64,000 bases of DNA from Aureococcus anophagefferens (taxonomy: Eukaryota > Sar > Pelagophyceae > Pelagomonadales > Pelagomonadaceae): contig NW_008705565.1 of the NCBI RefSeq assembly GCF_000186865.1, positions 1,165,083 through 1,229,082 on the forward strand, read 5' to 3'. The notes under the pieces are model-generated. The model had not been told where the DNA came from, ran no database searches, and saw only the letters and a list, made by a program, of their open reading frames with translations. This document shows positions 49,364-58,369 of the stretch, piece by piece. Numbering within the stretch: position 1 is the stretch's first letter; the number at the start of each line of letters is the position of its first letter. The translations under genes and the position numbers were made by a program.

Positions 49364-50509
49364 ATGATGAGGCTTGTTGTGTTAGCGGGGCTGCTGCTCG
49401 CCGTCGACGGCCGTTCGCTGCCCGAGGGGAATCTCATCGTCGGGTACCAGAGCTGGAGCACCTGTCCACATCACCGCGTCTGATTTCGTGGGCATAGTGT
49501 GCATTGATGGGCGCGCCTTGGTCGTCGTGTCGAGGCGACCATAGTACACCCGCTCGTAGGTAATTTGACCCAAACACACACGGCCGTGCGCGGCGGCGTG
49601 AACGTCGTCATCTGGTTCGCGACGAACCTCGCGTCCAAGGACGGCGAACCCGCCGTGACCGGCGGACCCAATTACACGTGCGTCGCCGCCGTCGCCGCGG
49701 CGCTCGAGGCCGACGGCCTGGCGACGACGCACCTCGTGTCCATCGGCGGCTGGGACGCGATGCACCCGAACACGACCTGGGACGGCAAAACTTGGTTCCG
49801 GACCTGGAAGGCCTGGAACGAGCAGCTGCCCCGGCCCTTCGACGGCTTCGACTGGGACCTCGAGGGCAACGACGTCGTGTCGTCGCGGTGGAACCACTTC
49901 ACGCGCGCCTGCCTGGACTTGGTCGTGGCCATGTCCGAGGCCGCCAAGGCCGACGGCTACGTCGTCTCCATGGTGCCGGCCCAGTCCTACCTCGACGAGT
50001 CGACGTCGTCGTTCAACCCGAGCCTGCTCAACGCGTACGAAGACTGGCACCCGGACTTCGCGTACCACGGCATGAACGCCTACGCGTACCTGCTCGCCGA
50101 GGCGAACCCGGATACGTTCGACATGGTCATCGTCCAGCTCTACGAGGGCTGGTCCCGCGCGGACTACGCGCTGCTGGCGTTGCGCGCGAAGCCGGCCGCG
50201 TACCTTCGGACCTGGGCCGCGAACATGATCGCCGGCTGGACCGTCGACTTTCCCGACGGGCCCGCGACGGTCAAGGTCGCGTCTCACCAGCTCGTCGTCG
50301 GCCTCTCGCGCGGCGGGAGCGACGGCAAGTCGGCCTTCTTCTGGCCCCGGGACTGCGGCGACGCGTGGGCCGCCGCGGCGCCGGCGGACCGGCCCCGGGG
50401 CTACGCGTTTTGGAACATCCCCAACGAGGGCCAGACCGTCAACGGCACGAACGAAACGCTGTCCTTCGCGCCGACGCTCAACGCGTTTTTGCACGTGCGC
50501 GGTGGGTAA
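49364..50509 (+). CDS. Secreted glycoside hydrolase family 18 (chitinase-like) protein
   Basis: Two exons, 49364-49463 and 49560-50509, give 349 residues. The first encodes a signal peptide (MMRLVVLAGLLLAVDG) and the first beta strand (NLIVGYQSWST). The second carries GGVNVVIWFATNLA, THLVSIGGWD (SxGG motif), FDGFDWDLEGND (the DxxDxDxE catalytic motif, intact) and MVIVQLYEGW. GH18 enzymes cut chitin or related N-acetylglucosamine chains in an (alpha/beta)8 barrel. The join uses donor T|GT at 49464 and acceptor AG at 49559; a GC donor at 49458 would also fit. The protein is shorter than typical chitinases and has no chitin-binding module. Confidence 0.85.
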
Positions 50510-50660
50510 CGCGCCTTTCTAGGGCGCCGTGTAGTTGTCACACGGTGGCCGGGGTCCTCGAGGGGCCAGTTCACGCGCCTTTCTAGGCCGCGTAGTTGTG
50601 GCCGGGGTTCTCGAGGGGCCCGTTCACGCGCCTTTCTAGGGCGCAGTGTAGTTGTGGCCG
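50510..50660. repeat. Three tandem copies of the GH32 3' end
   Basis: The sequence GCGCCTTTCTAGG followed by GTAGTTGTGGCCGGGG and CGAGGGGCC occurs three times, around 50511-50570, 50575-50625 and 50629-50676. The last is the true C-terminal coding end of the GH32 gene (DPGHNY then stop on the minus strand). The other two are partial copies downstream of its stop. Confidence 0.88.
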
Positions 50661-52207
50661 GGGTCGTCGAGGGGCCAGACGACGAGAGTGCCGCCGGTTT
50701 GGACGGACGCGCCCGTGTTCGCCGGGCCGGGCGCCGCGTAGACGACGAGCGCCGTGCGGTTGTTGACGATGAGCTCGACGATGGAGTGGTCGACGATGGC
50801 GTGGAAGACGTAGGCGCCGTCGACGGCCGGCGGCAGCGGGCCCGCGCGGACGTCCGGGTTGCCGAGCGTCGTCGCGTCGACGAGGACGCGGCCGCCGGCG
50901 ACGGAGACGCGCACGAGGCTCGCGCCGGCCTCGACGTCGAGGAGCAGGTCGAAGCCGCAGCCCGACGCGCAGGCCGCCGCGGCGAACGTCGCGACGGCCT
51001 CGGCCTGGCGCGTCGCGGGGAAGACGCCGCCCACCGGCGCGACGGGGTCGCGGCGCAGGGCCTCGAGCTCGGGCACGAAGCGCTGGAGGAGCTCGAGGCC
51101 CGAGAGCGTGAGCTCGCGGGGCAGCGACTGCGCGGAGCCGCGGCTCGACGTGTTCATCGCGTTCGGCGGAGGGCCCGTCCAGCCGATCATGACGCGGCGG
51201 CCGGGCTCGGTGACCTGGTCGACGGCCTCGCTCCCGAGCGTCCGCGCCATGGAGAAGCCGCGGCTGCCCGTGCCGTGGACGTCGCCGCCGTCGTAGACGA
51301 ACGCGCCGTAGTCGACCATGCCCGTCGCGAGCTCCTCGAACGGCCCCCCGGGCGCGGTCTCGTTCATCACGCGCCAGGACGTCGTGCCGCTGCAGCACCC
51401 CACGCCGCCGCCGTTGCCGCCGACGTTGTCGAAGAAGACGCGGAGCTTCGGGTCGACCTCGGGGAAGCCCAAGAAGTCGATGGTCACGAACTCGTGCTCG
51501 AGGTGCGCGCCGGGAAGGACGGTCGTGTTGTCCGTGAACGCGGGGCCGACGTAGGTCCAGTCCGCCTCCGGGCCCCGGAGCGCGGGGCTAGACCACGCGT
51601 CGAGCTGGCCGCCGAGCGCGCAGCCCTCGCCCTCGCGCGGCGCGTCCGTCGCGTTGCAGCCGTCCATGCTCAGCAGCACGTACCACCTGCCGTCGCCGCC
51701 GACCCAGGGGCGCGCGGGGTCGTAGGGGATGTGGCGCCAGAAGGACACGTTGAAGAGGTATTCGGGCGACGCGTCGTCGAAGGCGCTCAGGTCGTCGTCG
51801 ACGGCGCAGCGGAGCTCGAGCGGCACGTCCCAGGCCTGGCCGCCCGCGACGCCCTCGCTCGAGCCGCACTGGCGGAAGCCCGCGCAGACGCGGTCGCCGT
51901 CGAGCGGGTCCTTGGTCAGGAAGCCGCTGCAGGGGTCGCTCCTCGAGTCCATGCCCGCGTAGGTCTCCTCGATCGCGCTCGGCCCGTGCGGCGCGGCGGA
52001 CCAGCGCACGAGGTCCGGCGACGACGCGTGGTTCCAGCCCGTGCCCTGGAAGACGTGGTGCACGCCCTTGTGCGTGATGGCGCCGGCGATGTCGTGCCAG
52101 CCCGTCCTGTCGCCCGTCGTCGCGGACGAGTAGTGGATGGCGATCGGGTCCAAATTCGCCGGGTAGGCGCGGGCTGCCCCGACCAAGAGGAATGCGAGGA
52201 GGGCCAT
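50636..52207 (-). CDS. Glycoside hydrolase family 32 (fructosidase/invertase-like), secreted
   Basis: 523 residues from the ATG at 52207, starting with a signal peptide (MALLAFLLVGAARAYPANLD). Features of the five-bladed propeller: THKGVHHVFQGTGWNHASSP, SGFLTKDPLDG, WYVLLSMDGCNATD, HEFVTIDFLGFPEVDPKLRV (an E-acid region), VMIGWTGPPPNAM and LPRELTL (SLPREL, strongly typical). A beta-sandwich module follows (LLLDVEAGASLVRVSVAGG, VDHSIVELIVNN). GH32 enzymes split sucrose or fructans. The usual N-terminal WMNDPNG nucleophile motif is not seen in that form (here HVFQGTGWNHASSPDLVRW), so specificity or even activity is unclear. Confidence 0.85.
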   Translation of the reverse strand: MALLAFLLVGAARAYPANLDPIAIHYSSATTGDRTGWHDIAGAITHKGVHHVFQGTGWNHASSPDLVRWSAAPHGPSAIEETYAGMDSRSDPCSGFLTKDPLDGDRVCAGFRQCGSSEGVAGGQAWDVPLELRCAVDDDLSAFDDASPEYLFNVSFWRHIPYDPARPWVGGDGRWYVLLSMDGCNATDAPREGEGCALGGQLDAWSSPALRGPEADWTYVGPAFTDNTTVLPGAHLEHEFVTIDFLGFPEVDPKLRVFFDNVGGNGGGVGCCSGTTSWRVMNETAPGGPFEELATGMVDYGAFVYDGGDVHGTGSRGFSMARTLGSEAVDQVTEPGRRVMIGWTGPPPNAMNTSSRGSAQSLPRELTLSGLELLQRFVPELEALRRDPVAPVGGVFPATRQAEAVATFAAAACASGCGFDLLLDVEAGASLVRVSVAGGRVLVDATTLGNPDVRAGPLPPAVDGAYVFHAIVDHSIVELIVNNRTALVVYAAPGPANTGASVQTGGTLVVWPLDDPGHNYTAP

Positions 52208-52556
52208 GGCAGTCCACCTGGCGTCGAAGGGCTGCACGCAGGCCGTCGAGAGGCGAGAACAATGGGATGCTGGCAGTCCACCTGGCGTCGAAGGGCTGCA
52301 CGCAGGCCGACGAGAGACGAGAACAAAGGTCTTCCTCGCGCTGGACTCGAGGCGGGCCCAGGTTCCGGGGTAAATGACGGCACCGTGAAGCCGCGTTCGG
52401 AGAGCGCGTGCAATATCTCGTGCATCTCGCGTCGCCATGTGCGGCGACCCACCAATCCCGAGAGGTCGACGTAGGAAGCCTTCTTCGCCCTAACTCGTCC
52501 GCCTCGCGCGTGCCTTCCACCAATCTATCGCTCCGGCAACTCCACGTGCAACGACG
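52208..52556. repeat. Intergenic region with a 66-bp tandem duplication
   Basis: About 350 bp between divergent starts. The block containing GCAGTCCACCTGGCGTCGAA occurs at 52208-52260 and again at 52273-52325, period 65-66 bp, with few changes. The first copy abuts the GH32 start codon, so its 5' leader is duplicated. Confidence 0.85.
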
Positions 52557-53369
52557 ATGGCCGCGCCGCCGCCGAGCGCCGCGCCGATCCTCCTCCGCAC
52601 GCTCGTCCGCAGCGCGCGCGAGCTCGCCGCCGCGCCGTCGCTCAAGCTCCTGATCGACGGCGGCGTCGTGCGCCAGACGCCGCGGTCGCGGCAGATCGCC
52701 AGCCTCCAGCGGCGCCTCGTCGAGGCGGAGGAGCGGGGCGGCCCGCGGCGCGTCGTCGCCGCGGCGGTCCGGGGCTTCGCGAGCCGGTCCGCCGAGGGGG
52801 GCTTCGAGGCCGACGCGCTCGACGAGGGCTTCCGCTGGCTCCGGCGCCTCAACGAGGCGTCGCTGCAGCTGTCGGAGCTCGGGGAGACGGGCGCCGCGGA
52901 GCCGCGGCGGCGGCGGCCCGACGTCCGCTACGGCGTCGGCAAGATCCTCTTCCACAAAAACCACGGCTCGTGCTGCGTCTACGGCTGGGAGGCGTCGTCC
53001 GCGTCCCTCTCCGAGGCGTCGCGCGACGACCTCGACGGCGACATCGTCGACAACCGCCGGTTCTTCAACGGTTTGGACCCGGGCTGCTCGTGTTCCACGA
53101 AGCCGCACTACCGGTGCCTCTTCCACGACGGCGCGGCGCGCTGCTGCTCCGAGGATTTGTTGGAGGACCCCGGCCTGCGGCCCGCGGACTGCAAGATCGC
53201 CGGCGCGTCCTACTTCTTCAAGGACGCGACGGACGAGCGGCTCGTGCCGAACGAGTCCCTCGCGCGGCTCTACCCGGACGACTGCCGCGACGAGCCCGCG
53301 GACCTCAAGGACTCCGCGTCCTACGCCGTCGCCTGGATGCGGGCCCGGCGCAACCTCTACAAGCGGTAA
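52557..53369 (+). CDS. YccV/HspQ-like domain protein with possible N-terminal LYR motif
   Basis: 270 residues from the ATG at 52557. The N-terminal 110 residues are helical; LLRTLVRSARELA resembles an LYR-type motif, and AASLQRRLVEAEERGG follows. The C-terminal part matches the YccV fold: VRYGVGKILFHKNHGSCCVY with GWE, then KPHYRCLFHDGAARCCSEDL. YccV domains bind hemimethylated DNA in bacteria and occur in eukaryotes in FBXO21-like and organellar proteins that act in protein turnover. The Cys-rich insert (GLDPGCSCSTKP) is unusual. Location is uncertain; LYR proteins are commonly mitochondrial. Confidence 0.75.
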   Translation: MAAPPPSAAPILLRTLVRSARELAAAPSLKLLIDGGVVRQTPRSRQIASLQRRLVEAEERGGPRRVVAAAVRGFASRSAEGGFEADALDEGFRWLRRLNEASLQLSELGETGAAEPRRRRPDVRYGVGKILFHKNHGSCCVYGWEASSASLSEASRDDLDGDIVDNRRFFNGLDPGCSCSTKPHYRCLFHDGAARCCSEDLLEDPGLRPADCKIAGASYFFKDATDERLVPNESLARLYPDDCRDEPADLKDSASYAVAWMRARRNLYKR

Positions 53370-53489
53370 CGTAGTTTTATCCTCCTCGTCCCGGGGGGCG
53401 CGCGTCGGGGTCTACCGGGCGGCATCGAGTTCTACCCTGTCGCGGAGGTTTACGCCGCGGTCTACAGAGCGGTACCTTAGAGTTCCACC

Positions 53490-54137
53490 CTACTCGTCGG
53501 GGAGCACGTCGAGGTCGACGCCGTCGAGCGTCGCGTCCTCGAGGTAGAGCTCCTCGACGCTCCGCGGGTCCGGCGGCGGCGCCTCCTCCTCCGGCTCCTC
53601 CTCCTCCTCCTCTTCTCTGTCGGCCGTGTCCGCAGTCGCGTCGTCGTCCTCCTCGTCGTCCTCGTCGTCGTCCTCCTCCTCCTCGCTGCTGTCGTCCGCG
53701 GCCATGATCTGGTCCTTGTACTCGACGTACTCCTGCATGGTGATCGCGCCCGTGTCGAAGAGCTCCTTGGCCCGGGCCAGCGCCGACGCCATGGCCGCGT
53801 CGGCCTCGGCCTTCTCCGCCGCGGACTGGACGGGCTTCGCGGCCGCGCCCTTCTTCGCCTTGAGCACGTCGGTGCCCTCGGAGAAGAGCGCGCGCTCCAT
53901 CTGCTCCTCCTGCTCGCGCGCGAGGCGCTTCGCCTTTTTTTCTTCGATGTGCTTCGCGCGCGCCGCGTCCTCGTTACCCGTGATGCTCTGCTTGACGCGC
54001 TGCACGGCCTTTTGCGCCTTGGCGGAGTTCTTCTTGTTCTTGATGCCGAAGGTCTGGTCGGCGACGCGCCGCGCCTTCTCCTCGGCGATGACCTTCTTCG
54101 ACTTCGTCTCCGAGGGGCCCTTCTTCTTGGACGGCAT
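53490..54137 (-). CDS. ZC3H15/DFRP1 N-terminal-like basic-acidic protein
   Basis: 215 residues from the ATG at 54137. The N-terminus (MPSKKKGPSETKSKKVIAEE, VADQTFGIKNKKNSAKAQKA) is typical of ZC3H15 (DFRP1/Tma46), which binds the GTPase DRG1 on ribosomes. A central helical region and a long Glu/Asp tail with the closing VEELYLEDATLDGVDLDVL follow. The two CCCH zinc fingers of ZC3H15 are absent and no Cys cluster exists, so it is either a shortened relative or shares only the N-terminal motif. LARAKELFDTGAITMQEYVE is a helical hairpin resembling SHOCT-type short C-terminal domains. Confidence 0.72.
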   Translation of the reverse strand: MPSKKKGPSETKSKKVIAEEKARRVADQTFGIKNKKNSAKAQKAVQRVKQSITGNEDAARAKHIEEKKAKRLAREQEEQMERALFSEGTDVLKAKKGAAAKPVQSAAEKAEADAAMASALARAKELFDTGAITMQEYVEYKDQIMAADDSSEEEEDDDEDDEEDDDATADTADREEEEEEEPEEEAPPPDPRSVEELYLEDATLDGVDLDVLPDE

Positions 54138-54367
54138 GGTGGTTTTGAATCGACGCGGCCCTCAGCGAGGAGCTCGAGGCGGCGGAGGTGCTCTCGATCG
54201 GCTCGGACAAAAAATATGCTCTGCGATGGGCGCACTCTGAGCGCGTCTGGAACTCGGTGATCGCGCGCATTGTAGCTCGTAAACTCGTTCGCGTCGACTC
54301 ACAACGCCCTTCGGTTCGTCGCCATCGACCTCCATCGCAATTTGAGCGACGCCGTCGATCTCCATCG

Positions 54368-55393
54368 ATGGCCACAACGCACAACAAACTGGGCGGCATC
54401 GCGCTGCTCGTCGGCGTCTGGTGCTTCGCGCCGGCCGTCCTGACGACGTCGACGCGCGTGCTCGTCAGCGACGTCAGCGGCGACCACAGCGACGCGGGCG
54501 TCGACCTCGACGGCGAGCTGAGCGTCGTCGACGGCGTCGAGTTCGTGTGGCAGGCGCCGCCGGCGGCCAAGGGCGTGCTCGCCGTGCTCCACGGCTGCAG
54601 CCACCGGGGCACGGACGCCTTCCCGAAATCGGCAACATGCGCCGAGTGCATCGGCCTGCCCATCGAGACGCGCGTCGTCGCCGCCGCGCTCGCCCGCGGC
54701 TGGGCCGTCGCCGCCGTGACGTCCGAGGACCGGCGGTCGGGCTGCTGGGGCCGCGGCGACGCGCCGCGCGTCGCGGCGGCCGTCGCGCACGTGCGCGCGA
54801 AATCCGGCGCGGGCGCGGCGACGGCGACGCTCGGCGCGTCCTCGGGCGGCTCCATGGCGACGGCGATTCCCGGCGTCGTCGGCGCCGTCGCGCAGATCAT
54901 GCCGTCGCACGGGCCCCTCGACGGGACGCACCCGCCCGTGCGCTTCGTGCACATGGCGCGCGACGAGCGGCGGGCCGCGGCGATCGCGCGCCAGCTCCAC
55001 CAGCTGCGCGCGGCGGGCGTCGACGCCGCGGAGCTCGTGGTTCATCCCGAGCCCCTGTCCGCCGAGGCGCTGCACCGGCGCGGGCCGGGGCCCGGCGGCC
55101 TCGTGCTGCCGACGGAGGAGCTCGCGGCGAAGGTCTTCGCGGCGCTGCGGCGCGGCGGCGAGCTCGACGCCGCGGGCGTGCTCACGCGCGACCCGCGCGC
55201 GTCGCGCTGGCGGGACGCGGTCCGGCCCGTCGTCCCGGCGAGCGTCGACTCGCTCGTCCCCGACGCGTCGCCGCTCTCCGAGGTCCTCAACGCCGCGTGG
55301 GCCTACCACGAGTTCACGGACGCGTTCCTCGACGAGTCCCTCGACTGGCTCGACGAGAAGGCGACGAACCACGCGCTCCATCTCCGCGCGTAA
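54368..55393 (+). CDS. Secreted alpha/beta-hydrolase-like protein
   Basis: 341 residues from the ATG at 54368. A signal anchor is visible (GGIALLVGVWCFAPAVLTTS). The body resembles an alpha/beta-hydrolase: AAKGVLAVLHGCSHRGTDAF (first strand and oxyanion HG), RGWAVAAVTSEDRRSGCWGR, TATLGASSGGSMAT (GxSxG-like nucleophile elbow, here GASSGG) and RFVHMARDERRAAAI. An acid and His are not clearly placed. It may be an esterase or peptidase-like protein outside the cell or in the ER lumen; the substrate is unknown. Confidence 0.75.
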   Translation: MATTHNKLGGIALLVGVWCFAPAVLTTSTRVLVSDVSGDHSDAGVDLDGELSVVDGVEFVWQAPPAAKGVLAVLHGCSHRGTDAFPKSATCAECIGLPIETRVVAAALARGWAVAAVTSEDRRSGCWGRGDAPRVAAAVAHVRAKSGAGAATATLGASSGGSMATAIPGVVGAVAQIMPSHGPLDGTHPPVRFVHMARDERRAAAIARQLHQLRAAGVDAAELVVHPEPLSAEALHRRGPGPGGLVLPTEELAAKVFAALRRGGELDAAGVLTRDPRASRWRDAVRPVVPASVDSLVPDASPLSEVLNAAWAYHEFTDAFLDESLDWLDEKATNHALHLRA

Positions 55394-55441
55394 GCAGCAC
55401 TTGCCTTGTTCATCGGTACAACCATCCCGTCGGGTTGTGGG

Positions 55442-55450
55442 TATAAAAAA
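55442..55450 (+). promoter_or_regulatory. TATA-like element
   Basis: TATAAAAAA lies 35 bp upstream of the ATG at 55477. If used as a TATA box, transcription would start almost at the ATG, giving a nearly leaderless message or start at a later ATG. TATA-like A/T runs are rare in this GC-rich window. Confidence 0.35.
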
Positions 55451-55476
55451 AGGCTTCAACGTTGTCTTCAAGAACG

Positions 55477-56046
55477 ATGCTGAAGAGGCTGCCCGGCACG
55501 ACGATGTTTCGTCCGCCGCCACCCGCGCGCTGGCCCTACGCCGTCGCCGCGGCCTGCGCGGTCGCCGCGCTTTTCGTTTACCGAGGCCCTTCACTCGCAC
55601 CAACGGACACGCCGGCGACGGCGGCGCTCCGCGAGTTCCTCGTGTCCTCCTGCGACCTAGACGCCGCCGACGACGCGCCGCCGCTCCTCGCCATGCTCGC
55701 CGCCGCCGGCGTCGACGCCGTCGAGGACCTCGCGGACCTGGACGACGACGACGTCGCCAGAGGGCTCGACGGCCAGCGGTCGCTGACGACCGTGCGGAAG
55801 AAGAAGCTCCGGCGGAAGCTCGTCGCCTGCGTCGACGCCAAGGTGCGGCCGGGCCGGCCCGCGGCGTCCTTCGCCGACGAGCTGTGGGCCATGGCGCGGG
55901 GCGTCGCCAAGAAGCACGCGGCCAAGTTCCTCGGCACGCTCGCGACGCTCGCGATCGCGTCGTTGCGGCGGCGCGCGGGCGACGTCGCCGACGCGCCGCC
56001 AGCGACGCCCGACGACGCGCCCGCGGCGCAGACTAAAGCGAATTAG
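55477..56046 (+). CDS. Small single-pass membrane protein of unknown function
   Basis: 189 residues from the ATG at 55477; an ATG at 55504 is an alternative. One membrane segment (YAVAAACAVAALFVYRG) lies near the N-terminus. The next part (LLAMLAAAGVDAVEDLADLD, DDVARGLDGQRSLTTVRKKK) looks like a small SAM-type helical domain, which often mediates oligomer formation. The rest is basic and helical. No family could be named with confidence. Confidence 0.6.
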   Translation: MLKRLPGTTMFRPPPPARWPYAVAAACAVAALFVYRGPSLAPTDTPATAALREFLVSSCDLDAADDAPPLLAMLAAAGVDAVEDLADLDDDDVARGLDGQRSLTTVRKKKLRRKLVACVDAKVRPGRPAASFADELWAMARGVAKKHAAKFLGTLATLAIASLRRRAGDVADAPPATPDDAPAAQTKAN

Positions 56047-56068
56047 GGGCTCCGCAGACTAAAGCGAA

Positions 56069-58081
56069 TTAGGGGAGCGCACCCTCGGCCGCGAGCTTCG
56101 CCATGAGGTCGTCGAGCCGCGCCTTCCAGTTCGACCCGAAGTTCATCTGGGCCCGGAGGTCGTTGAAGGACACGTCCGTCTCGCTCGCCGGGTCGTCGGA
56201 GACCCAGAGGAACTCCGACGGGTCCGCCTTGGTCTGGGGCATGGCCTCGCCGTGGATGGGCGCGTCGAGGAAGGGCGCGAGGTAGACCGGGTCGCCCGAG
56301 CCGCGCGGCTCGCCCCAGTTGCCCGCGGCGTAGGTGACGCCGTTCTGGAAGATGGTGTAGGGCCGGTCCATGAAGCCCGTGTGGGCGCCGCCGACGAGGG
56401 CGTTGTACTCGTCCGCGACGGCCTTGCGCATCGCGTCGACGACGTCCGCGTAGTCCGGGTCGGCGATGAGGTTCGTCGACTCCGAGGGGTCGTCGACGAT
56501 GTCGAAGAGGTAGCTCTCGCCGAGCCACGTCGACTCGCAGGTGTTCGTGCCCGTGCGGAGGCGCGGGTCCGAGACCGCGCAGTAGCCGCTGTTCATGACG
56601 ACCTTGTACGTCGCGTCGCGGTACGCGAGCGTGATCGAGTTCGCCGCGCGGCCCCGGCCGCCCTCCTCGGGGCTGCCCGAGTCGTGGGGGCCGTTGTAGC
56701 CCGTGAGGTAGAAGACGGAGTCGCGCACCGTGGCTCCCGCGTTCGGCGCGAAGAAGAGGTCGTCGCTGAGGTCCAACCCGTAGAGGTCGCGCGGCAGCTC
56801 CGCCGCGCCGAGGAGCCCCCCCAGCACCGTCGGCATGACGTCGGAGATGTGGAACAGCGAGGCGTAGGTCGCCCCGAAGATCGAGGCATCCACGCCCGCG
56901 GCCTCGGCGAAGGCGTCGCCGAGCCAGAAGAAGGCCGGCGTGCGGCAGCCGCCCTCCCACGCCGTCGTCTTGTCGCCGCGGAACGGGTAGTTCGAGCCGC
57001 CGCCGGAGACGAGGGCGCCGTTGTCGCTCATGAAGAGGAAGACCGTGTTCGCCGTGCCCCCCTCGAGGAGCTCGTCGAAGTCGGCGAAGGTCGCCTGGAT
57101 CGCGCGGTCGACGCGGAGCAGCGCGCCCGCGAGCTCCTGCCGCTCGACGATGGTCGTGTTGTCCGTGAGCGGCGCCTGGCTCTCGGCGAGCTCCGCGTCC
57201 TGGTCGCCGGGGTTCGCGAACCAGGTCTCGGGCACGCCCACGGGGTTGTGGACGGCGTTGAAGTTGAGCTGGAGGTAGAGCCGCGACCGCGTCAGCGACT
57301 CGCACGCGGCCCGCGCGTCCGCCTGCCACATGTCCGTCGCGTACTTCCCGCCGTAGTCCGTCGGGTCCGGCTGGGCGTTCGACATCAAATCCACCAATGC
57401 TAGATTCTCGTAGGGCGAGGAGCAGACGACCTGGCTCGGGTCGCACGCCGTGTGCGCGAACCAGTCGCTGTACGCGGACGCGAGCATGCCGTGGTACGTG
57501 TCGAAGCCCCGGTTCGTCGGCAGGAACCCGTCGTAGGCGTGGCCCAGGTCCCATTTGCCCACGAGCACCTTGCCGTAGACGCCCGGGAAGTTCGCCTCCA
57601 GGACGGACGGCAGAATCTGCACGGACGTGTTCAGACCGCCGACCGCGTCCCAGTCCATGGTCGTGTCCATGCCCAGGGTCGTACTGTGCCGGCCCGTCAT
57701 GAGCATGGACCGCGACGGCGTGCACTGGGCCGCCGTGTAGAACGTGTCCAAGTTCAGGCCCTCGGCGCGGAGCCGCGTGACGTACGGCATCGTCGCGTCG
57801 TTGAAGTCGACGCTGTTCCAGGGCGCGTCGCCGTAGCCCATGTCGTCGACGACGGCGATGAGCAGGTGGGGCTGCGTCGCGCCGTCGCTCCTTGGTTTTT
57901 CCTGCGGCGCGGCGGCGCGCAGGGCCGCCGCCGGCGCCGCCGCCGGGCTGCCCCGCTGGGCGACGAAGCCGACGGCCGAGCACAGGAGGAGACCGCCGAG
58001 GGTCCAGCCGTAGGCCGCCTCCCGCCTGCGCGGGTCGTTGGCGGCGTCGCCGCGCGACGCGACGGCCCCGTAGGAGGTCAT
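56069..58081 (-). CDS. Arylsulfatase-type sulfatase
   Basis: 670 residues from the ATG at 58081. A short cytosolic N-terminus and one membrane helix (GWTLGGLLLCSAVGFVAQRG) suggest a type II membrane or secreted protein. The sulfatase fold is clear: PHLLIAVVDDMGYGDAPWNS (metal-binding Asp pair), AQCTPSRSMLMTGRHSTTLG, with CTPSR as the formylglycine site, KWDLGHAYDGFLPTNRGFD (catalytic Lys, His), VFLFMSDNGAL (metal Asp-Asn) and GDKTTAWEGGCRTPAFF. This wording is close to arylsulfatase B. It would remove sulfate esters from polysaccharides once its Cys is converted by a formylglycine-generating enzyme. All core catalytic positions appear intact. Confidence 0.93.
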   Translation of the reverse strand: MTSYGAVASRGDAANDPRRREAAYGWTLGGLLLCSAVGFVAQRGSPAAAPAAALRAAAPQEKPRSDGATQPHLLIAVVDDMGYGDAPWNSVDFNDATMPYVTRLRAEGLNLDTFYTAAQCTPSRSMLMTGRHSTTLGMDTTMDWDAVGGLNTSVQILPSVLEANFPGVYGKVLVGKWDLGHAYDGFLPTNRGFDTYHGMLASAYSDWFAHTACDPSQVVCSSPYENLALVDLMSNAQPDPTDYGGKYATDMWQADARAACESLTRSRLYLQLNFNAVHNPVGVPETWFANPGDQDAELAESQAPLTDNTTIVERQELAGALLRVDRAIQATFADFDELLEGGTANTVFLFMSDNGALVSGGGSNYPFRGDKTTAWEGGCRTPAFFWLGDAFAEAAGVDASIFGATYASLFHISDVMPTVLGGLLGAAELPRDLYGLDLSDDLFFAPNAGATVRDSVFYLTGYNGPHDSGSPEEGGRGRAANSITLAYRDATYKVVMNSGYCAVSDPRLRTGTNTCESTWLGESYLFDIVDDPSESTNLIADPDYADVVDAMRKAVADEYNALVGGAHTGFMDRPYTIFQNGVTYAAGNWGEPRGSGDPVYLAPFLDAPIHGEAMPQTKADPSEFLWVSDDPASETDVSFNDLRAQMNFGSNWKARLDDLMAKLAAEGALP

Positions 58082-58369
58082 CGTCGGGCTTTGCTCGACG
58101 AGAAGGCTCCGAAACTTGGATATTCGATGCCGTGCTGCAAATCGGCGCGTTGACGTTTGCCGCGGCTCCTCAACTCGTCTCCGGCGAGCGCATCGATCAG
58201 CTGAGCTCCCGTCTGTGGAACTCGCGAGAGACGTCTTCAAACCTGTATATGCTAACCCCCGTACACCAGGTCCGTCCGCCCGCGCCGCCCCTCGCGCGCA
58301 TCGCCGCCGACGCCCCGCGATCGCAGGACACGGTGGAAGCTCTGGCGCGCACGCTGGAACACTCTCGAG

